Program-made: the position numbers and the translations under genes
Part shown: positions 55,311 to 63,900 of the stretch, one piece after another
Numbering within the stretch: the stretch's first letter is position 1
Layout of the letters: each line of letters starts with the position of its first letter
Notes under the pieces: model-generated
What the model saw: only the letters and a program-made list of their open reading frames with translations
Database searches by the model: none
Told to the model about the DNA's origin: nothing
Origin: Pilimelia terevasa
GTDB lineage: Bacteria; Actinomycetota; Actinomycetes; Mycobacteriales; Micromonosporaceae
Length of the DNA: 64,000 nt
Direction: 5' to 3'
Assembly (NCBI RefSeq): GCF_014647915.1
Contig: NZ_BMQC01000002.1
Coordinates: 420,271 to 484,270, forward strand

Positions 55311-56539
55311 GTGGAGGAGATGCCGATCGGGCGGCGCGTCGCCTACTGGCGCGGCCGCCGCAAGATGTCGCAGCAGGTCTTCGCCGACCGGCTCGGCAAG
55401 TCCAAGAGCTGGGTCGACAAGGTGGAGCGCGGCGTCCGGCGGCTGGACAAGTTCTCGGTCATCTACGAGATCGCCGACGTGCTCACCGTGGACGCCCAGC
55501 TCCTGCTCGGCCGCGAACCCGAGCGCCGGCCGGACAGCATCAACTGCATCGACCAGATGGAGGTCGAGGAGATCCGGTCGGCGCTGGAGCGGTACGACCA
55601 GATCAGCGCCTTCTTCTACGCCGCGCCCGAGCCGCCCCGGCTGGACGAGGTGCGCAAGGCCGTCAGCCACGCCTGGCTGACCTACCAGCACGCCAAGTAC
55701 GGCGTCCTGGCCCGCGCACTGCCGCGGCTGCTGCGCGACGCCCAGACCGCCGACACCGCGTACGCGAAGACGACGCAGGCCGAGCAGGCCGCGCACCTGC
55801 TGGGCCAGGTGTACCAGATCGCCTCCTCGGCGCTGCGCAAGCTGGGCGAGCACGAGCTGTCCTGGCTCGCCGCGGACCGGTCCATCGCCGTGTCCCAGCG
55901 GGCCGGCGACTACCTGCTGGCGGGCATCGCCAGCTACCGCGTCGGCAGCTCCCTGCTGGCCCTGGGCCGGGCCCGGCCGGCGCTGGAGGTCAACGTCAAC
56001 ATCGCCAACCGGCTGGCCGCGGACAGCCTCGGCGAGTCCACGCCGGAGCGCCTCAGCGTGTACGGGATGCTCCTGCTCAACGGCGCCATGGCCGCCGCCC
56101 GGATCGGGTGCAGCGCCACCGTCCGCGACCTCATCGCCGGTGCCGAGGAGGCCGCCGCCCAGCTCGGCGGCGACCACAACCACTACTGGACCTGCTTCGG
56201 CCCGACCAACGTCCAACTGCACAAGGCGGCCGCGGCCGTCGAGATGGGCGAGGGCCGGGTGGCCGTGCAGACCCACGAGTCGATCGACCCGCAGGGCTTC
56301 GCCGCGCTGCTGCCCGAGCGCCGCGCCCACCACTTCATCGACGTCGCCCGCGCCTACACACAGGTGGGCGACGTGGAGAAGGCCAGCGAGCTGCTGCTGG
56401 AAGGCGATAGGTTGGCCCCTGCGGAGATCCGCTGCCGGCCGGCCGCGCACGAAGTCCTCACCGACGTCCTGCGCCGCACCCGGGGGCGCCCTCAGCCCCG
56501 ATCGCGGAACTCGCCGAGAACATGGGAGTGGGCGTATGA
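55311..56539 (+). CDS. XRE-type regulator with C-terminal sensor region; frameshifted near its 3' end
   Basis: Residues 5-70 are an XRE helix-turn-helix (RRVAYWRGRRKMSQQVFADR, LGKSKSWVDKVERGVRRLDK), followed by about 320 residues of helical repeats (LPRLLRDAQTADTAYAKTTQ, ASSALRKLGEHELSWLAADR) like TPR-type sensor domains. In the given sequence the frame does not end where it should. At a run of five G (56482-56486) one extra base would restore GAPSAPIAELAENMGVGV and a stop at 56537-56539, the tail expected for this family (409 residues). As it stands the frame runs on into the flavoprotein gene and ends at 57149, giving a 612-residue fusion. GTG 55311 has GGGGGAGG upstream. Confidence 0.82.
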
Positions 56540-56555
56540 GAGTGGGCTTACCGCG

Positions 56556-57149
56556 ATGACGGCCGGGCCGCCGGCCGGCGGGGAGGACGAGCGCGGCACG
56601 CCGACGCTGTACGTCCTCGTCTGCGCCGCCCTGCCGGCGCGCGACGTCGGGGTCCTGGTGGAGCACGCCGGCCGCACCGGCTGGCAGGTCTGCGTCGTCA
56701 CCACGCCGAACGCGAAGGACTTCGTCGACGGCCCGGCGCTGGCGGCGCGGACGGGCCACCCCGTGCGGGCGGCCTACAAGCACCCCGACGCGCCCGACGT
56801 CCTGCCGTCGCCGGACGCGCTGGTGCTCGCACCGGCGACCTTCAACACCATCAACAAGTGGCGCGCCGGCATCACCGACACGCTGGTCCTGGGACTGCTG
56901 ACCGAGCAGCTCGGGCTCGGTCGGCCCGTCGTCGCCGCCCCGTACACCAACCGGGCGATGGCCGCCCACCCCGCCTTCGGCGAGAGCCTGGCCGCCCTGC
57001 GCGACTGGGGCGTGACCGTCGTGTACGAGGACGGGTCGCTGGGCCAGCCGGGCGCCGCGGACGCCTCGACGTTCCCCTGGCGCGCCGTCTGCACGGCCGT
57101 CGACCGCCTGCGGGTAGCGGCGGCAGCGCACACCGTCCCCGCCTGGTGA
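56556..57149 (+). CDS. Flavoprotein of the phosphopantothenoylcysteine decarboxylase fold
   Basis: A 197-residue flavoprotein-like protein: TLYVLVCAALPARDVGVLV, GWQVCVVTTPNAKDF, DALVLAPATFNTINKWRAGI, LGRPVVAAPYTNRAMAAHPA. The PATFNT and M-x-x-P regions match FMN-binding HFCD/CoaC-like enzymes, but the catalytic residues of CoaC are not certain. The natural start is ATG 56556, 16 bases after the stop that the regulator would have if corrected. In the given sequence it is in frame with, and thus fused to, the regulator. Regulator and flavoprotein adjacent to each other is a recurring actinomycete pairing. Confidence 0.85.
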   Translation: MTAGPPAGGEDERGTPTLYVLVCAALPARDVGVLVEHAGRTGWQVCVVTTPNAKDFVDGPALAARTGHPVRAAYKHPDAPDVLPSPDALVLAPATFNTINKWRAGITDTLVLGLLTEQLGLGRPVVAAPYTNRAMAAHPAFGESLAALRDWGVTVVYEDGSLGQPGAADASTFPWRAVCTAVDRLRVAAAAHTVPAW

Positions 57150-57192
57150 CCGCCGCCTCCCCTGATGGGCGGAACGCCCCGGGCCGGGCTGG

Positions 57193-57198
57193 TAGCCT
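57193..57198 (+). promoter_or_regulatory. Leaderless -10 box before nif3
   Basis: TAGCCT, seven bases, GTG at 57206. This excludes the long upstream open frame as part of the gene. Confidence 0.6.
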
Positions 57199-57205
57199 CG
57201 CGGCC

Positions 57206-58066
57206 GTGCCGCAGACCTCCACCCCCGTCGCCCCGCCAGCCGTCGCCGACGTGGTCGCCGCGCTCGACCGGCGCTACCCGCCCCGGTGGGCGCAGGAGTG
57301 GGACCGGGTGGGCCTGGTGCTCGGCGAGCCCGCCGCCCCGGTGCGCCGGGTGCTGTGCGTCGTGGACTGCGTACCGGAGACCGTCGCCGAGGCGCTCGCG
57401 GCCGGCGCCGACCTGATCGTCGCCCACCACCCGCTGCTGCTGCGCGGGGTGAGCAGCGTCGCGCCCACGACGTACCAGGGGCGGATCGTCCACGACCTGA
57501 TCAGGGGCGGGGTGGCGTTGTACGTCGCCCACACCAACGCCGACGTCGCCGCCCCCGGCGTCTCCGACGCGCTCGCCGCCCGCCTCGGCCTGCGCGACCT
57601 GCGGCCGCTCGCCCCCGCCGAGGGGCCGGCGGCCGGGGACGGCCGCGGCATCGGCCGCGTCGGCCGGCTGCCGGCGCCGCTGAGCCTGCGCGCCTTCACC
57701 GCGCACGCCGCCGCCCGCCTCCCGGCCACCTCCTGGGGCGTGCGCGCCGGGGGCGACCCGGACCGGGTGATCCGCACCGTCGCCGTCAGCGGCGGGGCCG
57801 GCGACAGCTACCTGGCGGCCGCCCGCGCGGCCGGCGTCGACGCGTTCCTCACCGCGGACCTGCGCCACCACCCGGCCGGCGCGCACCTGGCCGCCGGTGG
57901 TCCCGCCCTGCTCGACGCGGCCCACTGGGCGACCGAACGGCCCTGGCTGGACGACGTCGCCGCCTTCCTGCGCGACAGCCTGCCGGTGGCCGCGACCGCG
58001 TCCGACCTCGACACCGACCCCTGGACCCTGCACCACGCCAGCACCGCCGCGAAGGAGAATTCGTGA
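57206..58066 (+). CDS. Nif3-like dinuclear metal-centre protein (GTP cyclohydrolase I type 2 family)
   Basis: A 286-residue Nif3/YqfO-family protein. DVVAALDRRYPPRWAQEWDR and VGLVLGEPAAPVRRVLCVVD form the start; the metal ligands are LIVAHHPLLLRGVSSV, LYVAHTNADVAAPGVSDAL and, at the end, LTADLRHHPAGAHL with LLDAAHWATE. All are present. The biochemical role is unsettled. The gene starts a tightly packed unit with the zinc-ribbon and RNase H/phosphatase genes, each overlapping the next by four bases. Confidence 0.93.
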   Translation: MPQTSTPVAPPAVADVVAALDRRYPPRWAQEWDRVGLVLGEPAAPVRRVLCVVDCVPETVAEALAAGADLIVAHHPLLLRGVSSVAPTTYQGRIVHDLIRGGVALYVAHTNADVAAPGVSDALAARLGLRDLRPLAPAEGPAAGDGRGIGRVGRLPAPLSLRAFTAHAAARLPATSWGVRAGGDPDRVIRTVAVSGGAGDSYLAAARAAGVDAFLTADLRHHPAGAHLAAGGPALLDAAHWATERPWLDDVAAFLRDSLPVAATASDLDTDPWTLHHASTAAKENS

Positions 58067-58803
58067 AGGCCGCACCCGCCGCCCAGCTCCGCCTGCTCGA
58101 CCTGCAGGCGGTGGACACCACGCTGGCGCAGCTCGCCCACCGCCGCCGCCACCTCCCCGAACACGCCGCGCTCGACGCGCTGGCGCTCCAGGTGTCCAAG
58201 CAGGAGGACGCCCGGGTGCGCGCCCAGGTCACCGTGGACGACCTCGACCGGGACATCGCCCGGCTGGAGAGCGACGTCGACCAGGTCCGCGCCCGCCGCG
58301 CCAAGGACGAGGACCGGCTCGTGGCCGGCGGCCTGCCGGCCCGGGAGCTGACCGCCCTCCAGCACGAGGTCACCTCGCTGCAGCGCCGGCAGTCCGAGCT
58401 GGAGGACGCCGAGCTGGCGCTCATGGAGCAGCGGGAGACCGCCCAGGCCGCGCTCGACGAGGTACTCGGCCAGCTCGCCGCCAGCCGGGCCGAGCGCGAG
58501 GCCGCCCAGGTGCGGCGGGACGAGGCGCTGGCCGCCATCGCCAAGGACGAGAAGTTCCAGGAGCTGGCCCGCCGGCCGCTCCTCGCCGAGCTGCCCGCCG
58601 ACCTGCTGGCGCTGTACGACAAGGTGCGCGAGACCTCCGGCGGGCTGGCCGCCGCCGCGATCCACGCCGGGCGCTGCGGCGGCTGCCGGATCGAGTTCTC
58701 CGGCGGCGAGAAGGCCCGAATCCAGGGGCTGGCGCCCGACGAGGTGATCCGCTGCGAGGACTGCCGCCGGATCATGGTGCGGACCCCGGAGTCCGGCCTG
58801 TGA
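58063..58803 (+). CDS. Coiled-coil protein with C-terminal zinc ribbon
   Basis: A 246-residue protein. Residues 5-190 are a long coiled coil (LRLLDLQAVDTTLAQLAHRR, AKDEDRLVAGGLPARELTAL, QHEVTSLQRRQSELEDAEL). The C terminus is a C4 zinc ribbon, GRCGGCRIEF and IRCEDCRRIM, as in the zf-RING_7 (PF02591) family. Its role is unproven, but it nearly always stands between nif3 and the RNase H/phosphatase gene. GTG 58063 overlaps the nif3 stop. Confidence 0.93.
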   Translation: MKAAPAAQLRLLDLQAVDTTLAQLAHRRRHLPEHAALDALALQVSKQEDARVRAQVTVDDLDRDIARLESDVDQVRARRAKDEDRLVAGGLPARELTALQHEVTSLQRRQSELEDAELALMEQRETAQAALDEVLGQLAASRAEREAAQVRRDEALAAIAKDEKFQELARRPLLAELPADLLALYDKVRETSGGLAAAAIHAGRCGGCRIEFSGGEKARIQGLAPDEVIRCEDCRRIMVRTPESGL

Positions 58804-60002
58804 CCGGTGGCCTGCGCGTCGTCGTCGAGGCCGACGGCGGCTCCCGCGGCAACCCCGGCCCGGCGGGCTACGGCGCGGTCGTCCGCGAGGCCGCCACCGG
58901 CGAGATCCTGCTGGAGCGCGCCGAGTCGATCGGCGTCGCCACCAACAACGTCGCCGAGTACTCCGGCATGATCGCCGGCCTCCAGGCCGCCGCCGACCTC
59001 GGCGCCGCCCGGGTCGAGGTCCTGATGGACTCCAAACTGGTCGTCGAGCAGATGAACGGCCGGTGGCAGATCAAGCACCCCGGCCTGCGCCCGCTGGCCG
59101 CCCAGGCGGCGACGCTGGTCCGCCGCTTCGACGCGGTCACCTTCGCCTGGATCCCCCGCGCCCGCAACGTCGACGCCGACCGCCTCGCCAACGAGGCGAT
59201 GGACGCCGCGGCCGGCAAGCCCGCCCGCGCGGCCCGCACCGCGGCGCCGGCCGCGCGGGCGCGGCCGCGCGACGCGCCGGCCGCCGGCGACCGGGATCCG
59301 CGGGGCACGTCCGACAGCGGTACCGCGCCGGACAGCGGCGGGTCGGTGGATCCCGCGGTGGTCGCGGGGGCGGGGGAGCGGCTGCGGCTGGTGCTCGTGC
59401 GGCACGGGGAGACCGAGCTGACGCGGCAGCGGCGGTACGCGGGGCGGACCGACGCCACCCTGACCGCGTACGGGCGCGCGCAGGCCAAGGCCGTCGCGGC
59501 GCGCGTCGCCCAGCTCGCCGGGGGCCGGCTGGACGCCGTGTGGACCTCGCCGCTGTCCCGGTGCGCGGCCACCGCCGACGCCCTCGCCGCGGCGGCCGGC
59601 GGCGCCGTGGTGCACACCGAACCCGACCTGGTCGAGTGCGACTTCGGCCACTGGGACGGCCTGACCTATGCCCAGGTCCGCGAGCGGTGGGCCGACCTGC
59701 ACGACCGGTGGCTCACCTCCACCGAGGTGGCCCCGCCCGAGGGCGAGACGTTCGCCGAGGTCGGCGTGCGGGTCCGGCGGGCCGTCGCCCGGCTGCGCCG
59801 GGCCCACCCCACCGGTACCGTCGCCGTCGTCAGCCACGTCTCCCCGCTCAAGCTCGTCCTGCGCGACGCCCTCGGCGCCACCGACGCCCTCCTGCACCGG
59901 CTGTACCTGGACCCCACCGGCATCTCGGTGGTCGACTCCTGGCCCGACGGCGGCGTGGCCGTCCGCACCGTCAACGACACCGCCCACGTACCGCCGGCCT
60001 GA
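58800..60002 (+). CDS. Bifunctional RNase HI / acid phosphatase
   Basis: A 400-residue fusion like mycobacterial Rv2228c. Residues 1-140 are RNase HI with D-E-D-D in VVEADGGSRGNPGPAGYG, NNVAEYSGMIAGL, VLMDSKLVVEQM and NVDADRLANEAM. An Ala/Pro/Gly linker spans about 142-195. Residues 195-400 are a histidine phosphatase (CobC/PGM type) with LVLVRHGETELTRQRRYAG and VAVVSHVSPLKLVL. GTG 58800 overlaps the previous stop. RNase H removes RNA from hybrids; the phosphatase half resembles alpha-ribazole phosphatase. Confidence 0.95.
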   Translation: MTGGLRVVVEADGGSRGNPGPAGYGAVVREAATGEILLERAESIGVATNNVAEYSGMIAGLQAAADLGAARVEVLMDSKLVVEQMNGRWQIKHPGLRPLAAQAATLVRRFDAVTFAWIPRARNVDADRLANEAMDAAAGKPARAARTAAPAARARPRDAPAAGDRDPRGTSDSGTAPDSGGSVDPAVVAGAGERLRLVLVRHGETELTRQRRYAGRTDATLTAYGRAQAKAVAARVAQLAGGRLDAVWTSPLSRCAATADALAAAAGGAVVHTEPDLVECDFGHWDGLTYAQVRERWADLHDRWLTSTEVAPPEGETFAEVGVRVRRAVARLRRAHPTGTVAVVSHVSPLKLVLRDALGATDALLHRLYLDPTGISVVDSWPDGGVAVRTVNDTAHVPPA

Positions 60003-60005
60003 CGC

Positions 60006-60039
60006 GGTGGCGGGGCCGTCGCGCGACGGCCCCTCCACC
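60006..60039. terminator. Palindromic terminator after RNase H/phosphatase
   Basis: GGGGCCGTCGC directly abuts its reverse complement GCGACGGCCCC (60012-60033), and GGTGG/CCACC outside extends the stem. It lies between two convergent genes. Confidence 0.8.
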
Positions 60040-60057
60040 ACCCGCGGGGGGCGGGGT

Positions 60058-60429
60058 TCACCAGGTGTCGATCGAGATGAAGGCGCTGCCGTTGCTGCCG
60101 TTGTTGCGGGCGCAGAACGAGTAGTAGCCCGGGCCGCGCCAGTTCGGGAAGCCCGGGCGGGTCTCCGCGGCGAAGCTGGCCACCTGCGCGCCCGAGCCGG
60201 CGATCTGCACCCCGGCGTACCGGAGCTGGAAGTTCGCCCCGGAGCCGGTCACGATCCAGCCCTCGCCGCGGACGAAGCTGGACGCGTACTGCGTGACGCA
60301 CTGCAGGCCGTACGCCGGGCCGACCGGGACCACCGTCGAGGCGGCGCTCGCGGCGCTCGGGAGGCCGATCACGGCGGCGGCGGAGGCGGCGACGGCGGCG
60401 GTGGCGCGCCGGGCGGTGGTGGTCTTCAT
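60058..60429 (-). CDS. Small secreted protein of unknown function
   Basis: A 123-residue exported protein with a signal peptide (ARRATAAVAASAAAVIGLPS, cut near SAASA). The mature part is about 92 residues, with two cysteines (YGLQCVTQYASS, YYSFCARNNGSNGSAF) and many aromatic and small residues, suggesting a beta-rich fold with one disulfide. I do not recognise it. It converges with the RNase H/phosphatase gene. Confidence 0.82.
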   Translation of the reverse strand: MKTTTARRATAAVAASAAAVIGLPSAASAASTVVPVGPAYGLQCVTQYASSFVRGEGWIVTGSGANFQLRYAGVQIAGSGAQVASFAAETRPGFPNWRGPGYYSFCARNNGSNGSAFISIDTW

Positions 60430-60530
60430 GATGACTCCTCGGTCTCATTTCCGGGTGTTGCGGACAACCCGAAAATTACGGGCGCGCGCTGACCGGCCGC
60501 GAGACCGTTCCGTGCCCAGTTCCGGCCCGA

Positions 60531-61268
60531 TCAGCGCCCGAGCTGCCCGGCCAGCAGGCCCAGCCCCGCCGCCGTACCGCACACCACGATCGCCACCCGC
60601 AGCACCCGCGCCGGCAGCACCCGCGCCGCGCGTACCCCCAGGTAGCCGCCCACCACCGTCGCCGGGGCGACCGCGGCGACGACGGCCCAGTTCACCGGCC
60701 CCCACACCGCGAACACCGCCACCGCCACCGCGGCGATCACGGCCTGGAAGACCGCCTTGCCGGCGTTCACCCGGTGCAGCGGCTCGGCGGCCGTCAACCC
60801 GAGCACCGCGATCAACACCAGCCCCACGGCCGCCCCGAAATACCCGCCGTACACCGCCGTCAGCCCCACCGCGACCTGGGCCGCCGCCGGGTGCGGCACC
60901 GCCGAGGACAGCCGCCGGATCCGGTCCTGGAACGCGATGGCCGCCGTCGCCGCCAGCATCAGCACCGGGGCCGACCACGCGAACGCCCGCGCCGGTGTCG
61001 ACAGCAGCAGCGCGCACCCGGCCAGCGTCCCGACCACCAGCGCCGGCAGCAGCCGCACGAGCCGCGCCTGCCCCGCCAGCTCGTCCCGGGACGCCGCGAT
61101 CGCCGGAAGATAGCCGGGCAGTACCGCGACGGAGTTGCTGACGTTCGCGGCCACCGGCGGCACCCCCAGCGCCACCAGCATCGGGAAGGTGATCAGGGAG
61201 CCACCCCCGGCGACGGCGTTCACCGCCCCCGCCGCCACACCCGCCACCACGAGCACCACCCACTCCAC
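60531..61268 (-). CDS. TauE/SafE-type membrane transporter
   Basis: A 245-residue polytopic protein with about seven to eight helices and the duplicated TauE pattern: AGVAAGAVNAVAGGGSLITF and VSNSVAVLPGYLPA in the first half, VYGGYFGAAVGLVLIAVLG and NAGKAVFQAVIAAV in the second. The family exports sulfite, sulfoacetate or similar anions. GTG 61268 has AGGGG next to it; the open frame upstream belongs to the rnpB region on the other strand. It is divergent from rnpB. Confidence 0.9.
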   Translation of the reverse strand: MEWVVLVVAGVAAGAVNAVAGGGSLITFPMLVALGVPPVAANVSNSVAVLPGYLPAIAASRDELAGQARLVRLLPALVVGTLAGCALLLSTPARAFAWSAPVLMLAATAAIAFQDRIRRLSSAVPHPAAAQVAVGLTAVYGGYFGAAVGLVLIAVLGLTAAEPLHRVNAGKAVFQAVIAAVAVAVFAVWGPVNWAVVAAVAPATVVGGYLGVRAARVLPARVLRVAIVVCGTAAGLGLLAGQLGR

Positions 61269-61307
61269 CCCCTGATCCTGCGTGATCGGGCGCGCTTTGT
61301 CGCCGCG

Positions 61308-61313
61308 TACGAT
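61308..61313 (+). promoter_or_regulatory. Candidate -10 box of rnpB
   Basis: TACGAT ends five bases before the first helix of RNase P RNA, as expected for its transcription start. Confidence 0.5.
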
Positions 61314-61317
61314 GGCG

Positions 61318-61714
<397 letters not shown>

Positions 61715-62205
61715 CCACCAGGTCACAGCCACGACCAAGGCTGTGACCTGGGCGAACACCCGACTGTTGATGGTCGAGAGTGGTCGTCGTTGGTCCCCTT
61801 CCGACGGCCCCACGACGGCCCGGACGGCCCAGAGACGGCCCAGACTGCGGGCGCCTGCTCAGTTTGGAAGAAGCATCTGGGCACCCGTGATACATGCGCT
61901 GAGCTGCATGAACTCTAACCAGAGCGATGCTGTTGCCCCTTGATGACCCCGGTCAGCCGGTGGATCGGGTATTCGCCGGTGCCCGGTCAAGGAATCGGGT
62001 CGGCCGCTTTGACAGTGATCGCGCTGCTGCCTACCCGAGCGTCATCGCATTCTGTAGCCGGCGGGGTCGCCGATTTAGTCGATTTGCGCCTATCGAGGGC
62101 AGATATTCCTGTGATCCATATCTCAAGGTGATGGCAGAGCGCCGGTCACACTGAGTAGCAGATGGCCGCATGCCATACGCTGGGCCGCGAACCACGGCCC
62201 AGCAG
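61715..62205 (+). other. Gene-poor region after rnpB
   Basis: Composition becomes uneven and GC falls from about 61900. Open frames at 61653-61943 and 61940-62131 exist on the plus strand, but neither has a ribosome site or recognisable homology. It may contain old gene fragments. Confidence 0.45.
62179..62203 (-). terminator. Hairpin after the tiny minus-strand ORF
   Basis: GCTGGGCCG pairs with CGGCCCAGC around seven bases. It lies immediately after the stop of the 28-codon frame on the minus strand. Confidence 0.55.
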
Positions 62206-62292
62206 TCAGTCAAGGGCTTCTTCCGGCAAGTATTCGGGCAAATCGTCCACGATGCGAAACGCAACGTGTTGATGATCTTTACGGACCGACAT
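62206..62292 (-). CDS. Tiny ORF of 28 codons, perhaps a gene end fragment
   Basis: The frame MSVRKDHQHVAFRIVDDLPE ends YLPEEALD and is followed directly by a terminator-like hairpin. The amphipathic, non-repetitive sequence looks protein-like, unlike nearby chance frames. There is no ribosome site, so it may be the tail of a deleted gene rather than a complete one. A TTG start would add nine residues. Confidence 0.3.
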   Translation of the reverse strand: MSVRKDHQHVAFRIVDDLPEYLPEEALD

Positions 62293-62342
62293 TGCCGAAA
62301 ATCGCGGTAGGGGATCCAATACTCACGAGTCAGGCAGAAATG

Positions 62343-62374
62343 ACGGAGCCCGGGTGGCTAGACCCGGGCTCCGT
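62343..62374. terminator. 13-bp perfect hairpin
   Basis: ACGGAGCCCGGGT (62343-62355) is the reverse complement of ACCCGGGCTCCGT (62362-62374), with a GGCTAG loop. It could insulate the small frames on either side. Confidence 0.75.
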
Positions 62375-62417
62375 CGCTCGACTCTCGTTGTCGCCGTCCT
62401 GCGATAGGAGAATCCCC

Positions 62418-62576
62418 GTGAAGGTAGCAAGGGACCATGCCCTCCGCCACTGCCATCGCCACCGTCGGCGCCAGCGGCAGTACAGCCAGGCGATCAAGTT
62501 GCTGCGCGACCTGGCCCCCTTCATCGCCGCCGTCGCGGCGCTGGTGGCAGCACTGTCGAATGGCACTCTTCGCTAG
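62418..62576 (+). CDS. Possible small membrane peptide
   Basis: A GTG with AGGAG seven bases upstream opens a 52-residue frame. The first half is basic and His/Arg-rich (HALRHCHRHRRRQRQ), the second is YSQAIKLLRDLAPFIAAVAA, then LVAALSNGTLR, one membrane-length helix. No homology is recognised. It ends eight bases before the large palindrome, which would be its terminator or a linked RNA structure. Size and composition resemble type I toxin peptides, but that is speculative. Confidence 0.4.
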   Translation: MKVARDHALRHCHRHRRRQRQYSQAIKLLRDLAPFIAAVAALVAALSNGTLR

Positions 62577-62583
62577 AGCCCTC

Positions 62584-62724
62584 CCATCCCGTCTGCTGTC
62601 GTCCCGCCCTTGGGGGGTGCGGGCCGGCCCCGGGGTGACCAGGTGGAGCGCCCGGCGGACGTACGACCTGGTCGCCCCGGGGCCGGTCTGCTCGGCTTGC
62701 CCGGGACGTCAGCAGGCGGGATGG
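62584..62724. repeat. 141-bp nested palindrome
   Basis: Two concentric inverted repeats share one centre near 62654. The outer arms (62584-62606 and 62702-62724) match at 21 of 23 positions. The inner arms (62624-62644 and 62666-62686) match at 20 of 21, and the odd pair would be G-U in RNA. The central loop is 21 bases. The whole could fold into a single long hairpin as RNA or cruciform DNA. Confidence 0.8.
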
Positions 62725-63164
62725 CACTCAGCCCCACCCCGGCCACGCACCCAGCGCAAGGGCCGCGCGGGCCTCGGCCATCTCGGAGCAGGAGGCCCCC
62801 GCCGGAGGCGCTCTAACCGCAACCGGCTAGGGCCGCAGGCCGCATCCACCACGGCGACCTGGTCGCCGAGCTGGTGCACGTACGGCCCGCACGGCGGGCA
62901 CCCGTCATGCGCGCGACGCAACGCCCCGCGCTGCCAACCTCGGCGGCCCGGGGTGTTGTGGTGTTGACGAAGCGCCAGGCGCCGGGCGTGCTGCGCGGCC
63001 GGAACGGAGCCCCGCGGAGTGGAGGCCGCGCGCCCTGGCGGCGGCGCGTGCGGCCCGCTTGCCGGGCCGCCTTGAAGTCGTACAGAAACTTTGAACAGTA
63101 TGAGCTGATCATCTTGTCCGGGCTCAGGACGTAAGCGAGAAATTCGTCTCGCGCCTGGCAGCCA
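62725..63164 (+). other. Gene-poor region before the membrane protein
   Basis: GC is high to about 63070 and then drops sharply. A minus-strand frame (62709-62921) contains CPPCGPYVHQLGDQVAVVDA, which looks protein-like and could be a remnant, but there is no start signal. Nothing else is supported. Confidence 0.4.
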
Positions 63165-63194
63165 TTGAGTACCTGTCGGACTGTCGACTATGGT
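63165..63194 (+). promoter_or_regulatory. Leaderless promoter of the island membrane protein
   Basis: TTGAGT (63165-63170), 18 bases, TATGGT (63189-63194), then seven bases to GTG 63202. The in-frame ATG at 63190 lies inside the -10 box and so cannot be the start if this promoter is used. Confidence 0.6.
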
Positions 63195-63201
63195 GCTTCA
63201 C

Positions 63202-63900
63202 GTGGGCGCAAATGACCGATCGATCGATGACGTCAAGGAACTCATTTCTGAGTGGTCACGTAAGCTAGCTAGACTTCTCGTCGTTCTAGCTAAGCTGACT
63301 GCATTTGGAATTGACGCCCTCCTTAATGCCACTTTGGAGGCTCGAAAGCTGGTCGAATATCTGCCGGTGCATTGGCATGCCCGGGCGGCACTAGGACTGC
63401 CAGAGTTTGAGGGAAGCGTGAACTATGAAAGTGCCCCGGTCGTCAGCGCTAAGGTAATGAAACAATTGCCTTTGATAAGAGAAGACACTAAAAGAGAGCG
63501 AGATGAGTTTTGGCTATTCTTCAACCTCCTGTTCGGCGCTATCGTCCTTCTGGCAGGCGCAGCGATCTACTTCCGCGATGACCTTGCAGTCTGGAACATC
63601 CTGCATTGGCCCAAACACGGAAGCCTCTTAGAAAGAAGCGAAACCTGGGCTGCCAGTGGCGCTTCTGCCATTGGCCTGGGTGGGCCGATCGTTTTTGCTA
63701 CATCTTTGCTAGGTGCTGCCGTTTTTGTGGCATTGGTTTTGAAGTATCTAATCATTGCGACCCACCAAAGTTGGAGATTCTATAGGAAGGCGACTGAGCG
63801 GCAAGTTTCACCACTGGTAAGAGACGCCATCAATGAACACGTGAACGAAACTCATCCTCACGACCTGCTTGTTGTTTGGGTCTGCTGCACCAACTGGTGA
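63202..63900 (+). CDS. AT-richer accessory membrane protein
   Basis: A 232-residue protein whose codons are clearly less GC-biased than all earlier genes (many GCT, ATT, AAA, TTG). An N-terminal helical part (SRKLARLLVVLAKLTAFGID) precedes two strong membrane segments at about residues 105-125 (FNLLFGAIVLLAGAAIYF) and 165-185 (VFATSLLGAAVFVALVLKYL). I do not recognise it. Its stop TGA is followed at once by the start of an IS3-type element, and the last residues (VVWVCCTNW) look odd, so the true C terminus may have been cut off by insertion. Composition indicates horizontal transfer. Confidence 0.75.
   Translation: MGANDRSIDDVKELISEWSRKLARLLVVLAKLTAFGIDALLNATLEARKLVEYLPVHWHARAALGLPEFEGSVNYESAPVVSAKVMKQLPLIREDTKRERDEFWLFFNLLFGAIVLLAGAAIYFRDDLAVWNILHWPKHGSLLERSETWAASGASAIGLGGPIVFATSLLGAAVFVALVLKYLIIATHQSWRFYRKATERQVSPLVRDAINEHVNETHPHDLLVVWVCCTNW

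Noticed and set aside
62709..62921. Minus-strand frame with a CPPC motif
   Set aside because: Part of it looks protein-like, but it would start at TTG without signals and end in Arg/Pro-rich shadow inside the palindrome arm. It is too weak to call a gene.
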